From positions 233,501-297,500 of the forward strand of contig NZ_CP024200.1 in the NCBI RefSeq assembly GCF_002844375.1: a stretch of DNA of 64,000 nucleotides, written 5' to 3'. The translations under genes and the position numbers were made by a program. The notes beneath the pieces are model-generated. The model searched no databases, had not been told where the DNA came from, and saw only the letters and a list, made by a program, of their open reading frames with translations. Positions 33,777-43,272 of the stretch are shown piece by piece; within the stretch, counting starts at the first letter, position 1, and each line of letters begins with the position of its first letter. Source of the DNA: Thalassospira marina (GTDB taxonomy: Bacteria > Pseudomonadota > Alphaproteobacteria > Rhodospirillales > Thalassospiraceae).

Positions 33777-34304
33777 ATGAGAGATTCTTCTGTAGCGCCT
33801 AAAGAGCGCATTAACGTTAAATTCGTACCGGCAACGGGGGACCAGAAGGAAGAAGTCGAACTGCCGCTTAAGATGGTGGTCATGGGGGACTTCGCCGGCA
33901 AGGCCGACGATACACCTCTTGAAAACCGCAAAGCGGTCGAAATCGACAAAAATTCCTTTGGCAATGTTCTTCGCGAAATGAACCTGGAACGTACCCTTCA
34001 GGTGGATGATGTCCTTCGCGGTGATCCCGATGCCACGCTCAGCCTGAAGCTGAAATTTGAAAGCCTTCAGGACTTTTCCCCTGATTCCATCGTCGAGCAG
34101 GTGCCCGAGCTCAAGAAGCTCGCCGATCTGCGCGAAGCACTGACGGCCCTTAAGGGACCGCTGGGGAACCTGCCGGCTTTCCGCCGCGCGCTGAGCGAAA
34201 TCGTCGATGATCCTGAAAAACGCGATGCCCTGCTGGCCGAGCTTGATGGTTCGGACCAGGCCGATGCATCGGGCGCTGGCAATGATGCCGGCGACAAAAG
34301 CTGA
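33777..34304 (+). CDS. tssB: T6SS sheath small subunit TssB (VipA)
   Basis: 175 residues from ATG 33777, which has GGAGA upstream; a GTG at 33756 would add seven residues. The family core runs VAPKERINVKFVP...EVELPLKMVVMGDF, then DKNSFGNVLREMNLE and a C-terminal helical part. TssB and TssC form the contractile sheath that propels the Hcp tube. It is first of a long codirectional run to tssA; tssC follows after 65 bp. Confidence 0.96.
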   Translation: MRDSSVAPKERINVKFVPATGDQKEEVELPLKMVVMGDFAGKADDTPLENRKAVEIDKNSFGNVLREMNLERTLQVDDVLRGDPDATLSLKLKFESLQDFSPDSIVEQVPELKKLADLREALTALKGPLGNLPAFRRALSEIVDDPEKRDALLAELDGSDQADASGAGNDAGDKS

Positions 34305-34369
34305 TCATCCCAAAACTGAAAAATGCCAGGCGTTGAAACGCCGAACATAGTGTTGGAAAGACGAGAACG

Positions 34370-35851
34370 ATGAATACCGAAACACTTGATCCTGTTGCCC
34401 AAAGTCAAGGTCTAGCCCAGGATTCCCTGCTTGACCAGATCATGGCAAAAAGCAATCTGGTCCCCGAAGATGACGGCTATGATGTTGCGCGCAAAGGTGT
34501 TGAAGCCTTTATCGCCGAACTTCTGGCCGGTGACACATCGGCAGAGCCGGTAAACAAGGCCCGGGTTGATCGCATGATCGCCGAGCTGGACCGCAAGATT
34601 TCGCGCCAGATGGACGAAATCCTGCATCACCCGGAATTCCAGGAACTGGAATCAACCTGGCGCAGCCTGAAGCTTCTGGTCGATCGCACTGATTTCCGCG
34701 AAAACATCAAGATCGAGCTGCTTTCCATCCGCAAGGATGAATTGCTCGAAGATTTTGAACTTTCGCCCGAAGTTCCGCAGTCCGGCCTTTACAAGCATGT
34801 CTATTCTGCCGGTTACGGCCAGTTCGGTGGTGAACCGGTTGGTGCCATGATCGGCATGTATTCCTTCAATGCATCCTCGCCGGATATGAAACTTCTGCAA
34901 TATTGCGCATCGGTTGGCGCAATGGCGCATGCGCCGTTTATTTCCTCGGTCAACCCGAAATTCTTTGGTGTGGAATCCTTCACCGAACTGGGCGAGATCA
35001 AGGAACTGTCGTCGCTGTTTGAAGGGCCGCAATATGCCAAATGGCGTGGCCTGCGTGAGTCCGAAGATTCCCGCTATGTCGGCCTGACCGCACCGCGCTT
35101 CCTGCTGCGTACCCCCTATGACCCGCTGGAAAATCCGACCAAGACCTTCCAGTACCGTGAAGCTGTTGAAGACAGCCACGAAAATTACCTGTGGGGTAAC
35201 ACGGCCGTTCTGCTGGGTGAACGCATCAATGACAGCTTTGCCAAATTCCGCTGGAGCCCGAATATCATCGGTCCGCAATCCGGTGGTGCTGTTAATGACC
35301 TGCCGGTTCATGTTTATGAATCATTTGGTCAGCTTGAACAGAAAATTCCGACCGAAACCCTGATCACGGACCGTCGCGAATTTGAACTGGCCGAAGAAGG
35401 TTTCATTGCGCTGACCATGCGCAAGGGTTCGGATAATGCGGCGTTCTTCTCGGCCAATTCGATTCAGAAGCCCAAACGCTTCCCGAATACCAAGGAAGGC
35501 AAGGAAGCCGAAACCAACTACAAGCTTGGTACCCAGCTTCCCTACATGTTCATCATCAACCGTCTGGCGCACTACATCAAGGTGTTGCAGCGTGAACAGA
35601 TCGGTTCGTGGAAAGAACGTTCCGACCTTGAACGCGAACTGAATGCCTGGATTGTCCAGTACGTTGCCGACCAGGAAAATCCGCCGGCAGATGTCCGTTC
35701 GCGCCGTCCGCTTCGTGCCGCCAAAATCGAGGTTTCGGATGTTGCCGGTGATCCGGGCTGGTATCGGGTCAGCATGGCTGTGCGTCCGCACTTCAAATAT
35801 ATGGGCGCGAATTTCGAACTGTCCCTGGTTGGTCGTCTGGATAAAGACTGA
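34370..35851 (+). CDS. tssC: T6SS sheath large subunit TssC (VipB)
   Basis: 493 residues, normal length. Typical segments: VDRMIAELDRKISRQMDEILHHPEFQELESTWRSLK near 60-100, GAMIGMYSF, the FLLRTPYDPLENPTKTFQYRE region and the C-terminal YRVSMAVRPHFKYMGANFELSLV strand, which makes the sheath handshake with TssB. The stop overlaps the tssE start as TGATG. Confidence 0.97.
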   Translation: MNTETLDPVAQSQGLAQDSLLDQIMAKSNLVPEDDGYDVARKGVEAFIAELLAGDTSAEPVNKARVDRMIAELDRKISRQMDEILHHPEFQELESTWRSLKLLVDRTDFRENIKIELLSIRKDELLEDFELSPEVPQSGLYKHVYSAGYGQFGGEPVGAMIGMYSFNASSPDMKLLQYCASVGAMAHAPFISSVNPKFFGVESFTELGEIKELSSLFEGPQYAKWRGLRESEDSRYVGLTAPRFLLRTPYDPLENPTKTFQYREAVEDSHENYLWGNTAVLLGERINDSFAKFRWSPNIIGPQSGGAVNDLPVHVYESFGQLEQKIPTETLITDRREFELAEEGFIALTMRKGSDNAAFFSANSIQKPKRFPNTKEGKEAETNYKLGTQLPYMFIINRLAHYIKVLQREQIGSWKERSDLERELNAWIVQYVADQENPPADVRSRRPLRAAKIEVSDVAGDPGWYRVSMAVRPHFKYMGANFELSLVGRLDKD

Positions 35852-36306
35852 TGAATCATCCCCTGGCACGTCAACATGTTGAAGCGGTCCGGTCGCGTTC
35901 CTTGATGGAACGCATCCGCGCCGACGATCTGGGGCAGACCTCGCATGTTAGAGACAGGCTTGCCGCCCGCGTTGCGTCTATCAAGAACAATCTTTTGAAC
36001 GTTCTGAATGGCCGCAGCGGCGGGTCGCAAAGTGCGCCCGGTTTCGGGCTGGCCGATTTCAACGATGCCTCGGTCGGTTCGGCCGACATGCTGCGCATCG
36101 TTGCGAACGATATCCGCAATGTTATCGAAACCTACGAGCCGCGTGTCAGTAACGTGGCCGTGCGTTTCGATCGCGAACAGGAAAGCGGGCTTGAACTGTT
36201 TTTCCAGATATCGGCACGCACCCAGATCGGTTCGGCCCGCGAACAGGTCACCATTGATCTGGTCCTGTCCGAAGGGCGTTCGTTTTCCTTGAGAATGGGT
36301 AGGTAG
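35851..36306 (+). CDS. tssE: T6SS baseplate protein TssE (gp25-like)
   Basis: 151 residues. A gp25-like lysozyme-fold domain in the second half (NDIRNVIETYEPRVSNVAVRF, then the strand FQISARTQI and a C-terminal FSLRMGR). It is a wedge component of the baseplate that starts sheath assembly. The N-terminus SLMERIRADD matches the TssE start. ATG 35851 shares a base with the tssC stop. Confidence 0.94.
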   Translation: MNHPLARQHVEAVRSRSLMERIRADDLGQTSHVRDRLAARVASIKNNLLNVLNGRSGGSQSAPGFGLADFNDASVGSADMLRIVANDIRNVIETYEPRVSNVAVRFDREQESGLELFFQISARTQIGSAREQVTIDLVLSEGRSFSLRMGR

Positions 36307-36308
36307 TT

Positions 36309-38081
36309 TTGTCTACAGCACGTTATTTTCAGGATGAGCTGGATTATTTGCGGAATTCCGGGCAAGACTTTGCCCGGCATTTCCCCAAGCTGACAAATTA
36401 CCTGTCCGAGCGCAGCACCGACCCCGATGTCGAGCGGCTTCTGGAGGGCTTTGCCCTGCTGACCGGCCGGCTGCGTGAAAAAATCGACGACCAGTTACCC
36501 GAAGTTACCCAGTCCCTTCTGATGCTGCTATGGCCCAATTTTTTGCGCCCGGTGCCATCCATGGTGGTCATGCAAATGAACCCGCGTGAGGGGGCGATCA
36601 ATGAATGCCAGATGCTTCCGGCCGGGCTGGAAGTCGAAAGCATTCCGCTGGGCGGTACGGTGTGCAAATTCCGCACGGCCTATGATACCGAAGTTCTGCC
36701 GATCAGCGTTGAAGACGTCCATCATGGTGTGTCGAAGGAAAAATCCGTCATCACCATGCAGATCGAAAGTCTGGCCGAAGAAGAAATTCGCGGTATTAAC
36801 CTTAAACGTCTGCGGTTTCATCTGGGGGGCAGCGATTATTCGGCGCTTACCCTGGGTCTGTGGCTGCACCGTTACCTGAAAATGGTGAAAATTCGCGATA
36901 TTGCCACTGGCAATGAAATTGCCCTGGGCAAGGATTGCGTCAAACAGGTTGGTCTTCAGAAATCCGAAGAAGTCCTGCCCTATCCTGATAACAGCTTTGT
37001 CGGCTATCGCCTGTTGCAGGAATTTTATGCATTTCCGCAGAAATATTACTTTGTTGATCTTTTAAATATTCCGACGGCCCATCTGGGCGAAGATGCCACC
37101 CGCTTTGAAGTGGTGTTTGAATTTGAACGTCCGCTTCCGCCTGATGTGCGCATCGGCAAGCAAAGCTTTTTGCTGCATTGTGTTCCGGCGATCAATCTGT
37201 TTGAACATGACGCCGAACCGATCTTGCTTGATGGTCGCCGCACCGAATATCACATCCGCCCCACCCGCCGTGATGCGGGCGAGATCGAAGTCTTTTCGAT
37301 AGATGCCGTGACCGGCTGGCGCCCGTCGGAAGAAGGGCATTCCGGTGGCATTTCGCGCGAATTCAGCCGGTTTGAATCCTTCATGCACGAAATTGAACGT
37401 GTGGATGGCCGGGCGGCGGTTTATTTCCGCGAAAAGGTGCGTCAGTCGCTTTCGGGTGAAAAGCTGGACCGTCTGATTTCCTTTGTCCGCGAAGACGAAC
37501 TTTACCAGGTCAATGACGGCGAAACCGTTTCGGTACGCCTGACCTGTTCAAACGGGGCGACACCGCGCGATCTGGCGGTGGGCGATATCTGCATTCCCAC
37601 ACACATGATCCCGTCCTATGTCAACCCGACCAACGTAACCCGGCCCACACCGCCGCGTTACCCGGTTGTTGATGGTGCCCTGCAATGGCAGCTGATTTCG
37701 GCTTTGTCGCTGAATTACCTGTCTTTGCAAAGTGTTGAGGCGCTGCGCACCATTTTGAACGTGTTTGATTTCAACGCCAAGGTGGACCGCCAGCGTGAAC
37801 GCGAAGCCGTGATGCGCCTGGAAGGTATCGCCAGTATTTCATCGCATACGATTGATCGCCTTTTCAAAGGCCTGCCGGTACGCGGCATGCGTTCGACGAT
37901 TGATATGCGCGAAAGCAAATTTGCCAGCGAGGGCGAGATGTATCTGTTCTCGACCGTTCTGGCCGAATTCTTCGCGCTGTATGCCACCATCAATTCGTTC
38001 CACGAACTTGTCGTTCGCGGACTGGAAGCAGGGGAGGAGTACCGATGGACGGCCCGTATCGGCAATCAGCCCCTCATATGA
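36309..38081 (+). CDS. tssF: T6SS baseplate protein TssF (VasA)
   Basis: 590 residues starting with TTG at 36309, 2 bp after tssE, with GGGTAGG in front. The N-terminus YFQDELDYLRNSGQDFARHFPKL is diagnostic of TssF, as are DPDVERLLEGFALLTGRLREKID and PQKYYFVDL. TssF with TssG and TssK forms the baseplate wedge. Its 3' end overlaps tssG by 37 bp. Confidence 0.96.
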   Translation: MSTARYFQDELDYLRNSGQDFARHFPKLTNYLSERSTDPDVERLLEGFALLTGRLREKIDDQLPEVTQSLLMLLWPNFLRPVPSMVVMQMNPREGAINECQMLPAGLEVESIPLGGTVCKFRTAYDTEVLPISVEDVHHGVSKEKSVITMQIESLAEEEIRGINLKRLRFHLGGSDYSALTLGLWLHRYLKMVKIRDIATGNEIALGKDCVKQVGLQKSEEVLPYPDNSFVGYRLLQEFYAFPQKYYFVDLLNIPTAHLGEDATRFEVVFEFERPLPPDVRIGKQSFLLHCVPAINLFEHDAEPILLDGRRTEYHIRPTRRDAGEIEVFSIDAVTGWRPSEEGHSGGISREFSRFESFMHEIERVDGRAAVYFREKVRQSLSGEKLDRLISFVREDELYQVNDGETVSVRLTCSNGATPRDLAVGDICIPTHMIPSYVNPTNVTRPTPPRYPVVDGALQWQLISALSLNYLSLQSVEALRTILNVFDFNAKVDRQREREAVMRLEGIASISSHTIDRLFKGLPVRGMRSTIDMRESKFASEGEMYLFSTVLAEFFALYATINSFHELVVRGLEAGEEYRWTARIGNQPLI

Positions 38082-39061
38082 TTGATGATCTGAAGGCAAA
38101 CCCGCAGCGTTATTCGTTTTTCCGCGCGGTGGATATTCTGCTTAAGGCGTCAGGCCAGCAGGTGGAAGAACGTGCGCTTCAGACCCAGAAGGTCGAAGAC
38201 CTGATTTTTCGTGTCGCCCCGGGGCTGGGTTTTCCGGCATCCGATGTGGTGTCGCTGCGCCCGGTCGATGAAGAAGCCGGTGATGAACTGGAAATGACGG
38301 TGTCGTTTCTGGGGCTGCATGGGCCGTCCTCGCCGCTGCCATCGCACATGCTTGAAACCGCCGCCTGGAGCGCGGGTGAAGAAGGCGTGCAGCAGGCATT
38401 CAATGACTTTTTCTCCAACCGCCTGGTGTGGCTGTTTTACCTGATCTGGCGGAAATACCGCTATTACGTGCGCTATAACGCTGGCGCGACCGACCAGTTT
38501 TCAGACTGGATGTTCTCGCTGATCGGGATTGGCGGCGATGAAAGCCGTGGCAAGGCCGATGTGCCCTGGGCAAAGCTTTTGACCTATCTGGGCGTGGTTG
38601 CCGGGCGGGTGCGTTCGGCGGAAATGGTCAGCGGTGTGATCGCGCATGCCTTTTCCCTGCCTGATGTATCGATCCGCCAGCTTGAACTGCGCAAGGTCGA
38701 AATCCCGCAGGATCAGCGAGCGCGCATGGGAAGTGTGAATATGTCGCTGGGCCAGGATTTTGTCATTGGCCGTTTCGTCGAAGACCGCGCCGGTAAATTT
38801 ACCGTGGTTCTTCGCAATCTGACCTTCCAGCGGTTCCGCGATTTTCTGCCCAGCGGCAAGGATTATGCCCGCCTGAAAGAACTGGTGGAATTCCTGCTGA
38901 AAGACCAGCTGGCCTACGACATCGAACTTAATCTTCAGCGCAATGAAGTCCCGGCATTCAAGCTGGGCTGCCCGGACACAGCAAGCCTGGGCTGGACAAC
39001 ATTTATCGGAAATACGCAGCGCGAGGGGCTGAAGCCCGTGGTGCTGCAGGCACGAGGGTAA
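38045..39061 (+). CDS. tssG: T6SS baseplate protein TssG (VasB)
   Basis: 338 residues. ATG 38045 has GGGGAGGAG upstream inside the tssF 3' end; ATG 38078 is a weaker alternative. TssG features: PQRYSFFRAVDILLKA, VSFLGLHGPSSPLPSHMLE, FNDFFSNRLVWLFYLIWRKYRY and the C-terminal PAFKLGCPDTASLGWTTFIG. Works as an adaptor in the TssFGE wedge. Confidence 0.95.
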   Translation: MDGPYRQSAPHMIDDLKANPQRYSFFRAVDILLKASGQQVEERALQTQKVEDLIFRVAPGLGFPASDVVSLRPVDEEAGDELEMTVSFLGLHGPSSPLPSHMLETAAWSAGEEGVQQAFNDFFSNRLVWLFYLIWRKYRYYVRYNAGATDQFSDWMFSLIGIGGDESRGKADVPWAKLLTYLGVVAGRVRSAEMVSGVIAHAFSLPDVSIRQLELRKVEIPQDQRARMGSVNMSLGQDFVIGRFVEDRAGKFTVVLRNLTFQRFRDFLPSGKDYARLKELVEFLLKDQLAYDIELNLQRNEVPAFKLGCPDTASLGWTTFIGNTQREGLKPVVLQARG

Positions 39062-39075
39062 GAACGGGACAAACG

Positions 39076-40527
39076 ATGAAAGCAAAGTTTCAAATCGAAA
39101 ATGTGCATGACGCGGTACCCGCATTTCCCGTCAGTTTTGTGTTTTCGCAGCGGGGCGGGCTGATTGGCTCGGCACCGGATTCAACCTGGCAGATCCAGGA
39201 TAGCGATGGTGCCATCCCCGAAACCGCTGCACGCATCATGGTGGCAGACGGGCATTTCACCATTGAACGGGTGTCAAACGCCAATATCCGTGTCAACCGT
39301 GCCAAGGCCCCCATTCCCACCGGCCGCCCGGTGATTTTGTCGGACAAGGACGAAGTCCAGATCGAAAACCTGAAATGCACCGTCAGCACCGGACAAAGCG
39401 AATATCTCGATGCGCGCCCGGTCAGTGTGCATTCGATGGTCGGGGCAGAATATGGCAACCGTGAAGGCCTGGTGCGCGACAGTGTTTATGTCGAAGCCCG
39501 CCCGGTGGAGGCATCGGCCCCCACGCGTGAAACCCGCGATGACCCGATGGAGGTTCTTGATGAACGCCGGGTCGCCCGCCAGCAGACCGACCCCCTTTCC
39601 GCCTTTTCCGAAGCACAGCGCGCCCGCCAGAGCGACGATGAAATCCTGCTGCAGGATGATGTCAATCTGCGCCGCGGTGCCGAACCCCGTGTCACCAACA
39701 GCCAGCAGGATGATGCCAACATGCACTTTGCCTCGATGCCCAATACCCGCATCCGCCGGGACCGTTACGGTTTTGAAGAACCGGTTCAGTCAGAAAACGG
39801 GGCAGCATCGGCATCAAAGGCATCGGCCCACGCATCCTCGCGCAATACCGATAGCGCGATTGACGCGGTTTCGGTGGATTTACCCCACGCGGTGGACCAT
39901 GTCGCGCTGCGCCCGCTGGCCAAGAGCCTGGGCATCCATCTCGGTGAAATGAGCACCGAACAGGCCGCACGCGTTCTAAGCGACATTGGCGCGTCACTTC
40001 GGGCCGCACTTGAGGGGCTAAACCAGATTTACAAAAGCACGTCGGAACGTTCGGCCAATTTTCCGCTCGCAACCATGCATCTTCATGCGCTGGAAGATAA
40101 CCCGATCCGCTTTAGCAGCGATACCGACGAAGCCCTGCACGCCTTTTTCTCCAAGCGTGGGCCGGTGCATCTTTCGGCACCTGCGGCAATGCAGGAATCC
40201 CTCGATCATTTGAATTCGCATCAGGCGGCAACGGAAAAATCCATCGACCGTGCCCTTGATGCCGTGCTGGCTGCCCTGTTGCCCCGTGCCCTTGAACGCC
40301 GCTTCAAGGCCTATGACGCGGCAGGTGTCCCCGAAAGCCAGGAAGCCTACGACGCCTGGTGCTGGCGAATGTACCGGGCCTATTTCTCCGAATTGCGGTC
40401 CCAGCGCCAGCAGGGCCTGCAGATGTTGTTTTGGGAAGTTTTTGGAAACGAATACCGCGCGACGCGCCGCCACGAACAGATGCAGCGCGATCTGGGTGAA
40501 GAAAACGAAAGGGATATTGAACAATGA
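39076..40527 (+). CDS. tagH: T6SS FHA-domain protein (TagH/Fha-like)
   Basis: 483 residues. The N-terminal FHA-type domain covers about 1-100 (SQRGGLIGSAPDSTWQI, HFTIERVSNANIRVN, LSDKDEVQIENLKC). A polar linker (100-270) follows, then the T6SS-specific C-terminal domain (about 280-465: NPIRFSSDTDEALHAFF, and later AYDAWCWRMYRAYFSELR). In other systems Fha proteins are phosphorylated by PpkA and promote assembly; no kinase or phosphatase gene is seen in this window. The gene overlaps tssJ by 4 bp. Confidence 0.92.
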   Translation: MKAKFQIENVHDAVPAFPVSFVFSQRGGLIGSAPDSTWQIQDSDGAIPETAARIMVADGHFTIERVSNANIRVNRAKAPIPTGRPVILSDKDEVQIENLKCTVSTGQSEYLDARPVSVHSMVGAEYGNREGLVRDSVYVEARPVEASAPTRETRDDPMEVLDERRVARQQTDPLSAFSEAQRARQSDDEILLQDDVNLRRGAEPRVTNSQQDDANMHFASMPNTRIRRDRYGFEEPVQSENGAASASKASAHASSRNTDSAIDAVSVDLPHAVDHVALRPLAKSLGIHLGEMSTEQAARVLSDIGASLRAALEGLNQIYKSTSERSANFPLATMHLHALEDNPIRFSSDTDEALHAFFSKRGPVHLSAPAAMQESLDHLNSHQAATEKSIDRALDAVLAALLPRALERRFKAYDAAGVPESQEAYDAWCWRMYRAYFSELRSQRQQGLQMLFWEVFGNEYRATRRHEQMQRDLGEENERDIEQ

Positions 40528-41051
40528 AGCGTTTGGCGGGCTTTTTTCTGGTGGCCGTTATGGGTTTGTCTTTGGCGGCGTGTGAAACGTCAGAAAAGAT
40601 TTACGACGTTATTTCCGATCCCGACATTCAGGTTGGCGCTGATGAAGTGCAACCGACCACGGTTTCGCTGCAGGCCTATGCTGCAGCCGATGTGAACAAG
40701 AATTTCCAGGGTGAACCCTCGCCCATCGTTGTGCGGGTTCTGGCCCTAAGCAGCGATCACCGCGTGTTCAGCTATGACTATTTCTCGCTGACCGATTCAA
40801 TGGAAAAAACCCTTGGCTCGACCCTTAAGGGCGACCTTGGCGAAACCATGATCAAGCCGGACAGCTACCAGGTGCTTGGCCCCTATGAAATGCCCGAAGG
40901 CACCAAGAAAATTGCGGTGATTGCCGAATATCTGGATCTCGAAAAGTCGGTCTGGCGCACCTCTGTCAATGTTCGTGATATCGGCGATAACGACCAGTTC
41001 TTGCTGTTGTTGCTCGATGAAGAAGTACGTCTGGTCAAGCAGGAAGGATAA
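40524..41051 (+). CDS. tssJ: T6SS outer-membrane lipoprotein TssJ
   Basis: 175 residues. The lipoprotein signal MKRLAGFFLVAVMGLSLAAC has its lipidated cysteine at C20. The mature domain is a TssJ/SciN beta-sandwich: VSLQAYAAADVNKNFQGEPSPIVVRVLAL, FFSLTDSMEKTLG, the late PEGTKKIAVIAEYLD strand. It anchors the TssJLM membrane complex in the outer membrane by binding TssM. Confidence 0.94.
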   Translation: MKRLAGFFLVAVMGLSLAACETSEKIYDVISDPDIQVGADEVQPTTVSLQAYAAADVNKNFQGEPSPIVVRVLALSSDHRVFSYDYFSLTDSMEKTLGSTLKGDLGETMIKPDSYQVLGPYEMPEGTKKIAVIAEYLDLEKSVWRTSVNVRDIGDNDQFLLLLLDEEVRLVKQEG

Positions 41052-41059
41052 ACCCGCTT

Positions 41060-42403
41060 ATGGCTTCGAATAACAAAGTGGCATGGTCGGACGGCCTGTT
41101 TGTCAAACCCCATCACTTCCAGCAGCAGACCCGCTATCTGGAAAATCTGGCACAGCGTTATGCGTCAGGAAGTGAGGCACACAATTTTGGCTTTCACCAG
41201 TTGATCCTGAACGAGGAACTGCTGTCGCTGGGCAAGGTTGCTGTTGTCAGTGCCAGTGGCATCATGCCCGATGGCACGGTGTTTGACATTCCCGGAACGG
41301 ACGTGTCACCGCCGGTTCTGGACATTTCCGAAGGCCTGACCGCCAACGAAATTATCTATCTGTGTGTGCCGCTGATGATTGATGGTGGCATCGAGATTGA
41401 CCGGAACCGCAATGCGGCAACCGGGGTAGCGGCGCGTTACGTCACCGACGAAATCGCCGTTCGCGACAACACCGTGCAGGCAGGTGAACTGGCTGCCATC
41501 GATGTTGCCCGTGCCTGCCCGGTGCTGCTGCCCGGTTCCCAGGACCTGTCTGCCTATTCGAAGCTGGCGGTTGCACGCATCGTTGATAAAACCGGCGAAG
41601 GGGCAATTGTGATCGACAAGGGTTTTTATCCGACCATGTTGTCGATCTCGGCCGCCCCGTCGCTGCGCCGGTTCCTTGGTGAACTGGCCGATGGTGTTGA
41701 ACAGCGTGCCGCAACCATCGCCGGGCGTATTGGCAAACCCGACCAGAACGGTGTTGCCGAAGTCGCCGACTTCCTGCTTTTGCGCGGGTTGAATTCAATG
41801 TCACCGCTGCTGCGCCACTATGTGCGCATGTCAATGGTGCATCCGCGCCCGGTTTATGAATTGCTGCTGCAAATCATTGGCGAGCTTTCGACCTTTTTGA
41901 ATGAAAGCAAAATCTGCCCTGATCTGCCGGTTTATGACCATGCCCTGCCGCATCAATGCTGGCCCACAGTCACCCAGCATCTGCGCCAGCTTGTCACGGC
42001 GACCCTGGTGGCAAATGCCATTCCGATCCCGCATGAACATAAATTGCATGGTTATGTGGTGGCCCCGGTCCATGAACGCGAACTGATCCGCACGGCGGAA
42101 TTTGTTTTGGCGGTCAAGGCCAATGTGCCGCAGGAACGCCTGCACCGCGAATTTGTCGCGCAGTCGAAAATCAGCTCGATCGAGAAAATTCGCGAACTTG
42201 TTCACAAGCAGCTTCCGGGCATTCCGCTGCGTCTGATGCCGGTTGCCCCGCGTCAGCTGCCCTATCACGCCGGATATTCCTATTTCGCGCTGGAACGTTC
42301 TTCGCCGCGCTGGGGACATCTGGAAAATTCCGACGGATTTGCATTTCACATCGCCGGGGAGTTCCCGGAACTTGAACTGCAATTCTGGGCAATCATGGGA
42401 TAA
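41060..42403 (+). CDS. tssK: T6SS baseplate protein TssK
   Basis: 447 residues, usual length. The start VAWSDGLFVKPHHFQQQTRYLE is the TssK hallmark; other parts are GIMPDGTVFDIPG, ELLLQIIGELSTF and PRQLPYHAGYSYFALERSSPRW. TssK links the baseplate wedge to the TssL/TssM membrane complex. The stop overlaps the tssL start (TAATG). Confidence 0.96.
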   Translation: MASNNKVAWSDGLFVKPHHFQQQTRYLENLAQRYASGSEAHNFGFHQLILNEELLSLGKVAVVSASGIMPDGTVFDIPGTDVSPPVLDISEGLTANEIIYLCVPLMIDGGIEIDRNRNAATGVAARYVTDEIAVRDNTVQAGELAAIDVARACPVLLPGSQDLSAYSKLAVARIVDKTGEGAIVIDKGFYPTMLSISAAPSLRRFLGELADGVEQRAATIAGRIGKPDQNGVAEVADFLLLRGLNSMSPLLRHYVRMSMVHPRPVYELLLQIIGELSTFLNESKICPDLPVYDHALPHQCWPTVTQHLRQLVTATLVANAIPIPHEHKLHGYVVAPVHERELIRTAEFVLAVKANVPQERLHREFVAQSKISSIEKIRELVHKQLPGIPLRLMPVAPRQLPYHAGYSYFALERSSPRWGHLENSDGFAFHIAGEFPELELQFWAIMG

Positions 42404-43272
42404 TGCAAATGACCGATATTGCCGTATCACCATATGATTCCAGGCGGTCGGCCGCGCTTGCGGCCAATGGCCATGGCGGGCAGGCAACCCGCCAGATCGG
42501 CAGCAAACCCGATGACATGATTGAATCGCTGATGTCATCGCGTGAAACCATGGATTTTCAGCTTTCGGCAAAGGGCAAAAACCGCCTGCTGGAAGCCGCC
42601 GTGCCATTGCTGGGTTTAAGCGTGCGTATTCGCAATCTGCACGATTTCAACGATATCGAAGCCCTGCATAGCCGCCTGGTCAATGAAATCCCGGTTTTCC
42701 AGCAGGATCTGGAAAAAATGGAATATGACGAGGCCACTGTTCTGGCTGCCCGTTACATTCTGTGTGCGACCCTGGATGAGGCGGTGCTGTCGCAGGTTTG
42801 GGGTGCTGAAAGCCTGTGGCCCGAACGGCCGATGCTCTCGATTTTCCATAACGAAACCTGGGGCGGTGAAAAGGTTTTCGCCATTCTGGATCGGGTGATG
42901 GATGAAGCGCACCGCTTCCTCGACCTTCTGGAACTTCTTTATTACTGCATCGCCCTTGGCTTCGAGGGCAAATACCACGTCATGCATAACGGCCAGGCCA
43001 AGCTGGAACAGCTTCTGGTCAATGTGCACGGCATTCTTGAAAAACACCGGGGCGAAGCACCTGACAAGCTCGTGAACCCGGAACCGAATATCTATGACGC
43101 CAAGGAACGCATGGGATGGCGCTTCCCGGTATGGGGGGTGGTGCTTGTGTGTCTGGTTATTCTGGCGGGCATCAATATTGCCTTTAACGAAAACCTGAGC
43201 AGTCAGATCGACGGGATCGAGGCACAGATCGAGGCCTCTCTTGGTGGAAACAACATGGCAGGGAGGCCCTGA
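42403..43272 (+). CDS. tssL: T6SS inner-membrane protein TssL (DotU family)
   Basis: 289 residues. The cytoplasmic DotU/IcmH domain (about 60-235) contains ARYILCATLDEAVLSQVWG, SIFHNETWGGEKVFAILDRV and LELLYYCIALGFEGKYHV. One C-terminal membrane helix follows (about 238-260, FPVWGVVLVCLVILAGINI) and a short periplasmic tail. There is no OmpA-like peptidoglycan-binding domain, so cell-wall anchoring would need another protein such as TagL or TagP, not found in the window. Confidence 0.95.
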   Translation: MQMTDIAVSPYDSRRSAALAANGHGGQATRQIGSKPDDMIESLMSSRETMDFQLSAKGKNRLLEAAVPLLGLSVRIRNLHDFNDIEALHSRLVNEIPVFQQDLEKMEYDEATVLAARYILCATLDEAVLSQVWGAESLWPERPMLSIFHNETWGGEKVFAILDRVMDEAHRFLDLLELLYYCIALGFEGKYHVMHNGQAKLEQLLVNVHGILEKHRGEAPDKLVNPEPNIYDAKERMGWRFPVWGVVLVCLVILAGINIAFNENLSSQIDGIEAQIEASLGGNNMAGRP